Part shown: piece by piece, positions 1 to 7,558 of the stretch | How the letters are laid out: each line of letters starts with the position of its first letter | Numbering within the stretch: the stretch's first letter is position 1 | From: an uncultured Bacteroidales bacterium | Lineage (GTDB): Bacteria; Bacteroidota; Bacteroidia; Bacteroidales; Paludibacteraceae | Direction: 5' to 3' | Length of the DNA: 44,114 nt | Assembly: GCA_946404495.1 (NCBI GenBank) | Contig: CAMJDT010000016.1 | Location: forward strand, 1-44,114 | Translations under genes and position numbers: made by a program | The notes under the pieces: model-generated | Databases searched by the model: none | What the model was told of the DNA's origin: nothing | The model's input: only the letters and a program-made list of their open reading frames with translations

Positions 1-122
1 CTCGCAAAAATGCGAGAAAAATGCACAACAATCTTTTGCGAGGACATTTATAGTCAACCGTCACGTTCTCGCAAAAATGCGAGAAAAATGCACAACAATC
101 TTTTGCGAGGACATTTATAGTC
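1..122. repeat. Two identical 55-bp direct repeats with internal hairpins
   Basis: Bases 1-55 and 68-122 are identical, separated by 12 unrelated bases (period 67). Each copy contains a 9-bp inverted repeat (CTCGCAAAA at its left end, TTTTGCGAG at offset 34-42). Each also has a smaller hairpin at its left end (CTCGCA, AAAA loop, TGCGAG). The first copy starts exactly at the window edge, so the unit may be longer and the array may continue to the left. No gene lies on it. It does not look like CRISPR because the spacer is only 12 bases. Confidence 0.85.
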
Positions 123-178
123 TTCAGAACGAAATCAGGGCGAGGTTGGCTTGTAGTTGGCTGAATGGAAGGACTAAA

Positions 179-275
179 GTCTAGGATTGTCTCGTAAACG
201 GTTCGAGATTGACTCGGCAATGGTCTAGGATTGAATCGGAAACGGTTCGAAAAAGTCTCGAGAAAACCTCGAGAC
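179..275. repeat. Degenerate 44-bp tandem duplication ending in a palindrome
   Basis: Two imperfect copies of a 44-bp unit run from 179-222 and 223-266. Both keep GTCTAGGATTG at the start and AAACGGTTCGA 17 bases later; the rest has diverged. The second copy runs into a perfect 8-bp inverted repeat (GTCTCGAG at 255-262, CTCGAGAC at 268-275, 5-base loop). The rest of 123-394 holds no convincing gene; an open frame here simply crosses the repeats. Confidence 0.6.
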
Positions 276-351
276 TGGCTCGGTCTCGCGTTCGGCAATC
301 GAGTCGCAAGGGCTGACGACCACGTCGTCATCAAGGCGACCGATGCCTCCG

Positions 352-397
352 CTCTCCCCAAAAATCGGCAGATTTTTGGGGTTCCCTTCACTTTTCA
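352..397. repeat. Palindromic repeat element, copy A, at the araC 3' end
   Basis: A perfect 11-bp inverted repeat (CCCCAAAAATC at 356-366, GATTTTTGGGG at 371-381, loop GGCA) is followed by a TTCCCTTCACTTTTCA flank. The whole stretch of about 46 bases aligns with 39507-39552 inside nrnA, with only scattered differences. The araC stop codon (395-397 on the minus strand) lies at the edge of this copy. The hairpin could also act as an RNA 3'-end structure for araC, but no T-tract follows it on the minus strand. Confidence 0.7.
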
Positions 398-1318
398 AAT
401 CAGTTTCCTTGTCCTGCTATACAGATTCCGGAACTGCTGCGGCGAACGTGCTCTGTGCTTGCGGAACAGACGGTTGAAGTTGCTGATATTATTAAACCCG
501 CAGGCATACGCGATCTCACTCACCGTCATATCTGTATCCACCAACATCCGCGAAGCATGACCTACTCGCATTCCGATCAGATAATCCGACAGCGTCACTC
601 CCATCGCGCGCTTAAAGAATCGCGAGAACCCTACCTCCGTCATATCCACCAACGCTGACAAATCGGCCAATCGTATCACCTCCGCATAATGCTCCTTCAG
701 ATACGTATCCACTATCTCTATTCTGCGCGACTCCAACTTCGTCTGCACGTTGGCAAAACTGTCGCTGCACAGCGCCTCAGCCTCTTCATCTTTGGACAAC
801 ACATACAGTATATGCATAAACCACAACACCTGCTCAAAATCGTCCTTCGCCTCCAACATCTTGTCGACCTCATAGACCACCATTTTCATCACCGGCTCCG
901 AGAACGTCAAACCTCTGCGCGCCCTCTCATACAGCTTCGCTATCGGACGAAACTGACGCTTGCGCAAGGTCGACGACGACACCAAATCTGCCGGGAACTG
1001 CATCGTTACAATACGTGCGCCGTCACCCGAACACTTTCCCTGCCAGGTATGACGCAAATCGCACTGCGTTATCAGCACCAACTCCAGATCACCGATCTCC
1101 TGCACGTGATCACCTACTACACGCATCAAACCCTTTCCGCCCTGTATCAAACTCAACTCCCACACATTATGCGTATGAACAGGCACGTCGAATTCCATCT
1201 TTCGACGATCCATTATATACAGACAATCACGCTCCGTGAGGGGATGATGCACTACCTTATCTGCCACATAGGGCGGAAGCTCGCCGGATGAGGACTTTTT
1301 ACGGGATTTTTTTGACAT
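395..1318 (-). CDS. AraC-family transcriptional regulator
   Basis: A 307-residue DNA-binding regulator. Residues from about 40 to 130 look like an AraC-type cupin sensor domain (HTHNVWELSLIQGGKG near its start). The C-terminal third, from about residue 200, is an AraC/XylS double helix-turn-helix. Its second HTH is clear (MTVSEIAYACGFNNISNFNR) and is followed by the usual SPQQFR ending. The N-terminus is lysine- and serine-rich. The gene is alone on its strand and has its own promoter at 1347-1378, about 20 bases upstream of the ATG. Its 3' end runs into palindromic element copy A. Ligand and targets cannot be read from the sequence. Confidence 0.9.
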   Translation of the reverse strand: MSKKSRKKSSSGELPPYVADKVVHHPLTERDCLYIMDRRKMEFDVPVHTHNVWELSLIQGGKGLMRVVGDHVQEIGDLELVLITQCDLRHTWQGKCSGDGARIVTMQFPADLVSSSTLRKRQFRPIAKLYERARRGLTFSEPVMKMVVYEVDKMLEAKDDFEQVLWFMHILYVLSKDEEAEALCSDSFANVQTKLESRRIEIVDTYLKEHYAEVIRLADLSALVDMTEVGFSRFFKRAMGVTLSDYLIGMRVGHASRMLVDTDMTVSEIAYACGFNNISNFNRLFRKHRARSPQQFRNLYSRTRKLI

Positions 1319-1346
1319 AAGCGGCTCCTTTTCTTAAAATTTCCGA

Positions 1347-1378
1347 CAAAGGTACTGCTTTTATACGATGTGTGCAAA
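1347..1378 (-). promoter_or_regulatory. Bacteroidota promoter of the araC-type gene
   Basis: On the minus strand: TTTG (1375-1378), 20 bases, then TACCTTTG (1347-1354), preceded by AAAAGCAG. It matches the Bacteroidota -33/-7 consensus and starts transcription about 20 bases before the araC ATG. Confidence 0.8.
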
Positions 1379-1443
1379 CAAAAGGCAAAATAATACGCAA
1401 TTTTGTTAATAATTATTAAAAAAAGTAGCATAAATACAACAAA

Positions 1444-1473
1444 AAGCACCTAAAAACTAACTTTTAGATGCTT
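1444..1473 (-). terminator. Hairpin terminator between tRNA-Arg and araC
   Basis: A 12-bp stem (1444-1455 with 1462-1473, one G-U pair in the minus-strand RNA) and a short loop run into a T-rich tract on the minus strand. It insulates the araC promoter from tRNA-Arg read-through. Confidence 0.55.
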
Positions 1474-1489
1474 CTTGGCTTTTCGCTTG

Positions 1490-1507
1490 TGTGATCCATG
1501 CAGGATT
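1490..1507 (-). repeat. Duplicated 3' end of tRNA-Arg (att-like)
   Basis: The 18 bases TGTGATCCATGCAGGATT occur here and again at 1602-1619, where they form the acceptor stem and part of the T arm of tRNA-Arg. No complete second cloverleaf can be drawn, so this is an isolated copy of the tRNA 3' end. Confidence 0.7.
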
Positions 1508-1551
1508 TCTTCGTGATCCTTAGCCCTCGCGGTGGGCGATCACCAGAGTAC

Positions 1552-1591
1552 AAAAAATACGCGAAAGAAAGTGAACTTTCATCGCGTATTT
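1552..1591 (-). terminator. Terminator of tRNA-Arg
   Basis: A long hairpin: AAATACGCGA (1555-1564) pairs with TCGCGTATTT (1582-1591), with an inner GAAAGT/ACTTTC stem. On the minus strand it runs directly into six Ts. It lies 12 bases past the tRNA 3' end. Confidence 0.8.
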
Positions 1592-1603
1592 GTTTGTCCT
1601 CTG

Positions 1604-1677
1604 TGATCCATGCAGGATTCAAACCTGCAACCCCCACATCCGTAGTGTGGTACTCTATTCAGTTGAGCTAATGGACC
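1604..1677 (-). tRNA. tRNA-Arg(ACG)
   Basis: A full cloverleaf on the minus strand: acceptor GGTCCAT/ATGGATC, D stem GCTC/GAGT, anticodon stem CCACA/TGTGG with loop CTACGGA (anticodon ACG, read as ICG for CGN codons), T stem GCAGG/CCTGC, discriminator A. CCA is not encoded. It is read from its own promoter at 1745-1776 and closed by the terminator at 1552-1591. Confidence 0.95.
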
Positions 1678-1744
1678 ATTTTTTGGGGTCCCCTAAAGGG
1701 GGCTTTTTACTTGTAAAAGATCACTCTTTTTTCAAAAGCGGGTG

Positions 1745-1776
1745 CAAAGGTACTGCTTTTTTCTGATATGACCAAA
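1745..1776 (-). promoter_or_regulatory. Promoter of tRNA-Arg
   Basis: On the minus strand: TTTG (1773-1776), 20 bases, TACCTTTG (1745-1752), with AAAAAAGCAG just upstream of the -7 box. The leader before the tRNA is about 60 bases. It contains ATTTTTTGGGGTCCCC (1678-1693 on the plus strand), which resembles the right half of the palindromic repeat element. Confidence 0.8.
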
Positions 1777-1847
1777 TTTTTTTGACATTTTTTTCAAAAA
1801 AAGTGCATTTTTCCCTATTTTGACACCTCAAATGACCAAAAACACCC

Positions 1848-2393
1848 CTAATTTTCCGTTTTTAAGGTGTAAACTGCATCACGGTTGCGTTCAAACTCAT
1901 CCAAGTCCAAACCGTAACCCAAAATGAACTGTTTCGGAATCTCAAACCCTACATACTTGGGACGTGCATCCTCCCGCTGAAGAGCTTCCGGCTTGAACAG
2001 AAAACTGCATACCTCAACCGACTCTGCTCCGGCCTCAAACAACTCTTTCTTAAAATAGTGCATCGAGTTACCCGTATCCACGATGTCCTCTATCACGATT
2101 ACATCCCGCCCGCGGATATCCTCATACAGGTTGACGATCTCGCGAACCTCTCCCGACGCTCCCATCCCGGTGTACGACTTCAGCCGCACAAACGTAATGT
2201 CGGCGTGCAATGTAATCTTTCTGAACAGATCCGCCGCAAAAATAAACGCACCGTTCAGCACACAGATAAACAAGGGTTCCTTTCCCGCAAAATCGCGATT
2301 GATCTCACCCGCTACCCGTGCTACTTCTTTCTGAATCATCTCCGGAGTCAACGTCTCCTCAAACGTCATCCCCTGTGCTTCAAATGTTCTCAT
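1848..2393 (-). CDS. hpt: Hypoxanthine phosphoribosyltransferase
   Basis: Purine salvage enzyme, expected to turn hypoxanthine or guanine plus PRPP into IMP or GMP in the cytoplasm. The protein has 181 residues, normal for the family. The PRPP-binding loop is seen at residues 98-108 (VIVIEDIVDTG). The substrate-loop region around LKSYTGMG (residues 71-78) and the C-terminal FILGYGLDLDE segment are also typical. It is the last gene of the minus-strand run that starts at waaA, 40 bases after rsgA, and the spacer is a tandem-repeat tract. I see no hairpin terminator downstream; the next element is the tRNA-Arg promoter. Confidence 0.95.
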   Translation of the reverse strand: MRTFEAQGMTFEETLTPEMIQKEVARVAGEINRDFAGKEPLFICVLNGAFIFAADLFRKITLHADITFVRLKSYTGMGASGEVREIVNLYEDIRGRDVIVIEDIVDTGNSMHYFKKELFEAGAESVEVCSFLFKPEALQREDARPKYVGFEIPKQFILGYGLDLDEFERNRDAVYTLKTEN

Positions 2394-2406
2394 GGTATAA
2401 AAAAAA

Positions 2407-2436
2407 TATCAATTGTCAATTATCAATTGTCAATTA
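2407..2436. repeat. Tandem TATCAATTGTCAATT spacer tract (rsgA-hpt)
   Basis: Two head-to-tail copies of a unit of about 15 bases built from TATCAATTG and TCAATT fill the gap between rsgA and hpt and include the rsgA stop codon. Related tracts lie at 3371-3410, 4725-4754, 35868-35897 and 38709-38745. Confidence 0.8.
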
Positions 2437-3369
2437 CCTATACTTTCTCTCCTGCTCGTCACCCAACATACTCAGATAACTCTCGTACCTGGACAGGGCG
2501 ATCTCCCCCTTCTCTACCGCTGCAATCACGGCGCAATGCTTCCCGTCGGTGTGCAGGCAGTCGTCATAACGGCACTCTCTTCCTATGCGGAAGATCTCCC
2601 TGAAATAATGGCTCACCTCCCGCTTATCCATCGCCACACCGCCGAAACCCTTGATTCCGGGCGTATCGATGATCCAGCCGGTCGGTTCATCGCCCGTTTT
2701 CGGCAAGGCATACATCGCCGAGAAGGTCGTGGTATGCATCCCCTTGTCGTGCGCATCCGAGATGCGTCCCGTGCGGGTCACCTCCTCGCCGAAGATACTG
2801 TTCAGCAGCGTCGATTTACCGACGCCCGAATTGCCGCTCATTAGCGTCACCTTGCCCCGTAGCAACTCTCTCACTTCGTCCACATCATCCTTCAGCACAC
2901 TCAGCGCCAGAGTCTGATACCCCAGCGATTCATATAGCGCCCGCAACGCCGCTACCTCTTCCTTCTCTTCCTCCGTCAGCAGATCTTCTTTATTAAAGAG
3001 CAGCACTGCCGGAATCCGATACGCCTCCGCTGTCGCTAAGAAGCGGTCGATAAACGTCGTCGAGGTCACGGGGTGATTCAGCGTCACAACGAGCAATGCC
3101 TGGTCAATATTCGCCGCCAATATATGCGACTCATGACTCAGATTCGTACTGCGACGAATGATATAGTTACGCCTTTCCTTCACCTCGGTGATCCACGTCG
3201 TACCATCCGGCAAGGTGTCCAACTCCACCCTGTCACCCACAGCTACAGGGTTGGTGGAGCGGATACCACGTATCCGGAAGTTACCCTTCACGTGGCATGT
3301 CAACACCTCACCGTCATCACGCAGCACCGAATACGCACTGCCCGTACAACGTATCACCAAACCGGTCAT
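2434..3369 (-). CDS. rsgA: Ribosome small-subunit-dependent GTPase A
   Basis: Circularly permuted GTPase that checks late maturation of the 30S subunit. The 311-residue protein shows the expected order: N-terminal OB-fold, G4 (NKED, 126-129), then the P-loop (GNSGVGKST, 179-187), then G3 (DTPG, 245-248). A C-terminal zinc site has Cys276, Cys281, His283 and Cys289. All GTPase motifs are intact. It sits between frr and hpt in the same direction and probably shares their transcript; the spacers on both sides are repeat tracts. Confidence 0.95.
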   Translation of the reverse strand: MTGLVIRCTGSAYSVLRDDGEVLTCHVKGNFRIRGIRSTNPVAVGDRVELDTLPDGTTWITEVKERRNYIIRRSTNLSHESHILAANIDQALLVVTLNHPVTSTTFIDRFLATAEAYRIPAVLLFNKEDLLTEEEKEEVAALRALYESLGYQTLALSVLKDDVDEVRELLRGKVTLMSGNSGVGKSTLLNSIFGEEVTRTGRISDAHDKGMHTTTFSAMYALPKTGDEPTGWIIDTPGIKGFGGVAMDKREVSHYFREIFRIGRECRYDDCLHTDGKHCAVIAAVEKGEIALSRYESYLSMLGDEQERKYR

Positions 3370-3370
3370 A

Positions 3371-3410
3371 CAATAATATCAATTGTCAATTGTCAATTAT
3401 CAATTATTAT
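3371..3410. repeat. Tandem CAATTGTCAATT spacer tract (frr-rsgA)
   Basis: The tract begins just upstream of the rsgA start and runs through the frr stop codon. It is made of AATATCAATTG / TCAATTG / TCAATTATCAATT units, the same family as the tract at 2407-2436. Confidence 0.75.
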
Positions 3411-3967
3411 ACGGTCATGATCTCCTTTTCCTTCTTGGCGAAGACTTCGTCGATCTGTTTGATGTACTTATCATGCAACTTCTGCACTTCCGTCTCAGCG
3501 TCCTTCGCTGCATCTTCCGGCAGACCGTCTTTCTGAGCCTTCTTCAGGTCCTCGATCGCATCGCGGCGCGCATTACGGATACTTACCTTCGCGTTCTCTG
3601 CCTCTGCCTTGCATTGTTTGGCCAGATCGCGACGACGTTCCTCCGTCAGCGGCGGAATAATCAGACGAATCACCTCACCGTTGTTGTTCGGTGCCAAACC
3701 GATATTGGAGTTAATCAGCGCGCGCTCGATCACCGATAGCATATTCTTCTCCCACGGTTGGATCTGAATCGTACGTGCATCGGGAGTCGTGATCGTCGAT
3801 ACGTTCGACAAGGGAGTTACTGCGCCGTAATAGTCCACCTTGATCGGGTCCAAAATACGGGCACTTGCTTTGCCGGCACGGATATGTGCCAACGCATCAT
3901 CGAGGTAGAGAACAGCTGCCTGCATCATCTCTTCAGCCTCGGAACGAATTTGCATAGGATCAGTCAT
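3407..3967 (-). CDS. frr: Ribosome recycling factor
   Basis: Splits post-termination ribosomes together with EF-G in the cytoplasm. At 186 residues it has the family's standard length. The N-terminal helix with the conserved [19 protein letters not shown] segment, the hinge, and the C-terminal helix of the long bundle are all present. The start at 3967 gives the usual short N-terminus. It lies just downstream of pyrH, the common bacterial arrangement, with an AT-rich repeat spacer of about 50 bases. Confidence 0.95.
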   Translation of the reverse strand: MTDPMQIRSEAEEMMQAAVLYLDDALAHIRAGKASARILDPIKVDYYGAVTPLSNVSTITTPDARTIQIQPWEKNMLSVIERALINSNIGLAPNNNGEVIRLIIPPLTEERRRDLAKQCKAEAENAKVSIRNARRDAIEDLKKAQKDGLPEDAAKDAETEVQKLHDKYIKQIDEVFAKKEKEIMTV

Positions 3968-3972
3968 ATTGC

Positions 3973-4010
3973 AATCTTAAATTTTAAATTTTAAATCTTA
4001 AATCTTAAAT
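3973..4010. repeat. Tandem CTTAAATTTTAAAT spacer tract (pyrH-frr)
   Basis: Short direct repeats of AAATTTTAAAT and AAATCTTAAAT fill the spacer immediately upstream of the frr start. The unit differs from that of the neighbouring spacers, but length and placement match. Confidence 0.7.
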
Positions 4011-4016
4011 GTAGAA

Positions 4017-4721
4017 CTACGGTTCCACGAGGGTTCCTATCTTTTCCCCGCGTATAACGCGTGCAAGGTTGCCTTTCTCATCCATGTTAAATACATAGAT
4101 CGGCATCTTGTTCTCCTTGCACATCGTGATAGCCGTCAGGTCCATGATTTTCAGCCCGCGAGAGAGAATCTCATCATAGGTAATAGTCTCAAACTTCGTC
4201 GCCGTCTTATCCTTCTCCGGATCCGCGGTGTAGATGCCGTCCACGCGCGTACCTTTAAACATGATATCAGCCTCTATCTCAATGGCCCGCAGCGCCGAAG
4301 CCGTATCGGTCGTGAAATACGGATTACCCGTACCGCCGGCCATAATGACCACATTGCCCTTGTTCAAGAGCCGGAGCGCCTTGTCCTTACTGAAAAACTC
4401 ACCTACCGGCTCCATCCTAACACTCGTCAGCACCCGTACCTTCTGACCCTTTGCCTGCAAAGCACTCTGCAGCGCCAAAGAGTTAATCACGGTAGCCAAC
4501 ATTCCCATTTGATCGCCTTTCACACGGTCAAAACCTTTCTGCGCACCGCTCAGACCGCGGAAGATATTGCCGCCGCCTATCACGATCCCTACCTGCGTGC
4601 CTTCAGCCGCCAACTCGCATACCTGCTCGGCGTAGTCATTCAATCGCTCGGGGTCAATTCCGTACCCCTGTTTGCCCATCAGACTCTCACCCGATAATTT
4701 CAAAAGTATTCGTTTATACAT
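4017..4721 (-). CDS. pyrH: Uridylate kinase
   Basis: UMP kinase of the amino-acid-kinase fold, making UDP for nucleic acid and cell-wall precursors. The start is the ATG at 4721 (MYKRILLKLSGESLMG), giving 234 residues. An in-frame TTG three codons upstream lies inside the repeat tract and is unlikely to be used. GGGNIFRG and the ASALRA-containing nucleotide-binding region are present (GGTGNPYFTTDTASALRA). It is followed by frr and preceded by a gamma-carbonic anhydrase gene. Confidence 0.93.
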   Translation of the reverse strand: MYKRILLKLSGESLMGKQGYGIDPERLNDYAEQVCELAAEGTQVGIVIGGGNIFRGLSGAQKGFDRVKGDQMGMLATVINSLALQSALQAKGQKVRVLTSVRMEPVGEFFSKDKALRLLNKGNVVIMAGGTGNPYFTTDTASALRAIEIEADIMFKGTRVDGIYTADPEKDKTATKFETITYDEILSRGLKIMDLTAITMCKENKMPIYVFNMDEKGNLARVIRGEKIGTLVEP

Positions 4722-4724
4722 AAA

Positions 4725-4754
4725 TATCAATTGTCAATTATCAATTGTCAATTT
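4725..4754. repeat. Tandem TATCAATTGTCAATT spacer tract (gamma-CA to pyrH)
   Basis: The tract has the same unit as 2407-2436 and begins 4 bases upstream of the pyrH ATG. It contains the stop codon of the upstream gene (4748-4750). Confidence 0.8.
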
Positions 4755-5278
4755 TCCTCGTACCAAGACGCATACATCGCATAGTTATGCGCAATACGCC
4801 GGTTAATCTCGTTGGTCTGCTCAGGGTCGGCTTTCTTGATGAACTTAGCCGGCACACCGCCCCAGAGTTCGTAGGGCCCGATCTGCGTGTTCTTGAGCAC
4901 CAACGCTCCGGCAGCCACGATAGCACCTTCGCCTACGTGCGCGCCATCCAGCAGCGTCGCTCCCATCCCGATCAGTGCGTAGTCGTCTACATCCGCTCCG
5001 TGTATCGTCACATTATGTCCTACCGACACGTAGTCGCCCAACGTGATCGTGGACTTCTGATACAAGGTATGCAGCACCGCGCCATCCTGGATATTGCAAT
5101 GCTTGCCGATCGTGATTGTATTCACATCACCGCGCAGCACGCTGTTGAACCACAGGCTCGTACCCTCCCCCACCGTTACATCGCCTACGACGGTAGCATT
5201 ATCTGCCATAAACACGCCGTCGGCAATGCAGGGGGTGAGTATCTCGCCGTTTCTGTTAATGGTCTTTACCAGAGCCAT
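4748..5278 (-). CDS. Gamma-carbonic anhydrase family protein
   Basis: A left-handed beta-helix (hexapeptide repeat) protein of 176 residues from the ATG at 5278. The presumed zinc ligands His70, His88 and His93 are all present (VLH, and GHNVTIHG). The LRGDVN and NIQDG motifs of the family are too. This supports carbonic anhydrase chemistry, but many homologues are untested, so the function is inferred. The start at 5278 is one base past the tpiA stop; an ATG at 5290 would overlap tpiA by 11 bases. It is probably co-transcribed with tpiA and pyrH. Confidence 0.85.
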   Translation of the reverse strand: MALVKTINRNGEILTPCIADGVFMADNATVVGDVTVGEGTSLWFNSVLRGDVNTITIGKHCNIQDGAVLHTLYQKSTITLGDYVSVGHNVTIHGADVDDYALIGMGATLLDGAHVGEGAIVAAGALVLKNTQIGPYELWGGVPAKFIKKADPEQTNEINRRIAHNYAMYASWYEEN

Positions 5279-5279
5279 A

Positions 5280-6029
5280 TCAGCGGGCATTAATGATCGT
5301 TGTGAAGTCGTCAGCCTTCAAGCTCGCACCACCAATCAGACCACCGTCTACATCAGCATTTGCGAACAACTCAGCTGCGTTCTTGGCGTTGCAGCTGCCG
5401 CCGTACAGGATCGTCGTATCCTCAGCTACAGCCTTGCCGTACTTCTTTTCTACCAGCGAACGAATATAGGCGTGCATCTCCTGTGCCTGCTCCGGCGTTG
5501 CCGTCAAACCCGTACCGATAGCCCAAACCGGCTCGTAAGCCAATACCACGCGACGGAAGTTCTCCTCATTGAGATGGAATACGCTGCCTTCCAACTGTGC
5601 CTTCACTACCTCGTTCTGACGATTAGCCTCTCTCTCTTCCTTCACCTCTCCGATGCAGAAGATAGGACGCAGACCGTTCTCCAGCGCCAGATCCACCTTT
5701 GTGCGCAGAATATCATAGTTCTCAGCGTAGTACTGACGACGCTCCGAGTGACCGATGATGCAGTAGTCTGCACCCGTCGATGCTACCATCGCTGCACTCA
5801 CTTCACCCGTATACGCACCCAATGCATGATCGGCGCAGTTCTCGGCTGCAACATGAATAGGCGAACCCTTCAGCAACTCAACTACCGTTGCCAAATGGAT
5901 GAACGGAGTAGCAATCACCACTTCGCACTTGGGGTTCATGACGCGTTCTTTCAACTCGGTAGCCAACGCTACACCTTCCTGCAGGGTCTTGTTCATTTTC
6001 CAGTTGCCTGCAACCATTTTTGTTCTCAT
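5280..6029 (-). CDS. tpiA: Triosephosphate isomerase
   Basis: Glycolytic enzyme interconverting dihydroxyacetone phosphate and glyceraldehyde 3-phosphate. At 249 residues it is full length. Seen are the N-terminal GNWKMN with the catalytic Lys, the catalytic His in IIGHSERR, the catalytic Glu in [10 protein letters not shown], and the phosphate-binding YGGSCN and GGLIGGASL loops. In Bacteroides tpiA usually follows DUF1599 and a DoxX-like gene. Here two surface-protein genes stand between the DoxX gene and tpiA. Confidence 0.97.
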   Translation of the reverse strand: MRTKMVAGNWKMNKTLQEGVALATELKERVMNPKCEVVIATPFIHLATVVELLKGSPIHVAAENCADHALGAYTGEVSAAMVASTGADYCIIGHSERRQYYAENYDILRTKVDLALENGLRPIFCIGEVKEEREANRQNEVVKAQLEGSVFHLNEENFRRVVLAYEPVWAIGTGLTATPEQAQEMHAYIRSLVEKKYGKAVAEDTTILYGGSCNAKNAAELFANADVDGGLIGGASLKADDFTTIINAR

Positions 6030-6056
6030 ATACGTATATCTAATTTTGATTTTTTA

Positions 6057-7544
6057 TTACTTTACCAACTGACCCTGCGTAGTATAGATATGATTATCAC
6101 GTATGATATAAATCTGTCCGTTGACCATCACTTTCTGCGGTTTCTCGCTTACAATGACTTCTTCCAGACCTTGTTGTGTCTTCGGGCCAATCTCCACATA
6201 CAGTGCCGTGCGACCATCCGCCTGTACAAATGTACCTTTCTCTACATGCACACCTTCGGTCAGAATAGCGGTATTGTCGCCCAGTTCCAACTCATCCAGC
6301 ATTGCAGCCATTGCGCCCCACTGACGCGGGTCTTCACCCGGACCGGCTTCAATATCCAGTTTTATCTCCAGATAACTGTTATCCCGTACTTCCAGCGTTT
6401 CGGTATTTACCAGCGGGTGAGGCGTACTTCCGAGTACATGCACTTTTGTACCATCCACCGTAATCCTATTCGCGGCACTAAACTGCGGGAAGCGGCCTTC
6501 CATTACAAGACTGCTATTTGCATCGCCCGTGATATACAGATCCCATCCTACAAACATACCGGCCGAATTATGACGTACCTCGCAGTCGCCAACCACGCGA
6601 ATATTCAAGGGCAGCGGACCACTCTCGTAGTCCAACCAATCCATCCAACCCATGGAGCCGTCTTCTTCCTCCGTGAAGATCCTACGGAAATTATTCATAG
6701 TGAGCGTGCGGGTCTCGATGTCAAACGACAACATACCGTTACCATAAATATCGCCGCAGTTCTCTGACGTCACTTTAACCATATCGAAACCGAGATAGGT
6801 ACTACCCGAACCCCACTGATGTTCCGAACGTTCCCAAGACAGAACTTGCAATTCATAGTGATCACCTTCTTTAACTACCAGTTTCCAGGACGCGTTCAGC
6901 GAATCAATACCCAGACTTGCGTCACCGGCATAGGTAGCCGTAATCATCGTTTCACCCTTGTCAACTACCGTGATATAACCTCTCTGATCCACCGTACCTA
7001 CTGACTCTTTGGACGAACTGTAGGTCAGCGGCACCATGAGCGGGTTATTGATATTGACCAAGCGATACGGACGGCCTGCGTAAGCCGTATACGAAGTGTC
7101 TACCTCCATATCGAAAATCAAGAACTGGTCACCATAGTAATAAAAATGCAACGTCTTGAGTGTGTCATTGGGAGCAATTTCATTCAGGCTCCAGTTAACG
7201 GTCCAAAGCACATTCTTATACTCATCCGAACTCAGACGAGCCGTATCTGCCATAATCAGCACGTGGTTCTCATAATACATACGCGCAATCGTGTCATAAC
7301 CATAGCCATCGGGGCTACCATCCCAATCTCTACTGTACCAACGATCGGCAACAACATCCATATTGCCGGCATAAGCAGCAGACTCTGCATCAATAACCAT
7401 GCGAAGCATAGTCGTGTTTACGTACGAGCGATTCACGCCATTTAATACATATCCGGTTCCGGAATCAATGTACTTCGGATAGTCATCTTGCGCCATCAGC
7501 GGCAGCACTACCATCGCCATGGCAAAAAGTAAAATCTTTTTCAT
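6057..7544 (-). CDS. Secreted Ig-like (BIG2-like) surface protein with C-terminal tail
   Basis: Exported protein of 495 residues from the ATG at 7544, which gives a clean signal peptide (MKKILLFAMAMVVLPLMA, cut before QDD). An in-frame TTG six codons upstream overlaps the preceding gene's stop and is rejected. Around residues 160-220 a BIG2-like Ig fold is visible (SSSKESVGTVDQRGYITVV). The second half is beta-rich with repeated strand-turn patterns and no catalytic motif I recognise. The last 25 residues are the tail shared by six proteins in this window (NGQIYIIRD, Tyr, Gly, end). It begins 14 bases after the leucine-rich-repeat gene's stop, so the two are probably one unit. An adhesin-like role is only a guess. 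Confidence 0.8.
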   Translation of the reverse strand: MKKILLFAMAMVVLPLMAQDDYPKYIDSGTGYVLNGVNRSYVNTTMLRMVIDAESAAYAGNMDVVADRWYSRDWDGSPDGYGYDTIARMYYENHVLIMADTARLSSDEYKNVLWTVNWSLNEIAPNDTLKTLHFYYYGDQFLIFDMEVDTSYTAYAGRPYRLVNINNPLMVPLTYSSSKESVGTVDQRGYITVVDKGETMITATYAGDASLGIDSLNASWKLVVKEGDHYELQVLSWERSEHQWGSGSTYLGFDMVKVTSENCGDIYGNGMLSFDIETRTLTMNNFRRIFTEEEDGSMGWMDWLDYESGPLPLNIRVVGDCEVRHNSAGMFVGWDLYITGDANSSLVMEGRFPQFSAANRITVDGTKVHVLGSTPHPLVNTETLEVRDNSYLEIKLDIEAGPGEDPRQWGAMAAMLDELELGDNTAILTEGVHVEKGTFVQADGRTALYVEIGPKTQQGLEEVIVSEKPQKVMVNGQIYIIRDNHIYTTQGQLVK

Positions 7545-7558
7545 ATTCCTTTTATTTT

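Noticed and set aside
1..122. CRISPR array
   Set aside because: The repeats are 55 bases with a 12-base spacer, and no cas genes are present.
231..560. A 109-codon open frame on the plus strand
   Set aside because: It crosses the repeats and the 3' end of araC and has no protein-like features.
1490..1560. A second tRNA gene
   Set aside because: Only the 3' end matches; no anticodon or D arm can be drawn.
5094..6767. A 557-codon open frame on the plus strand
   Set aside because: It spans the antisense of tpiA and two other clear genes.
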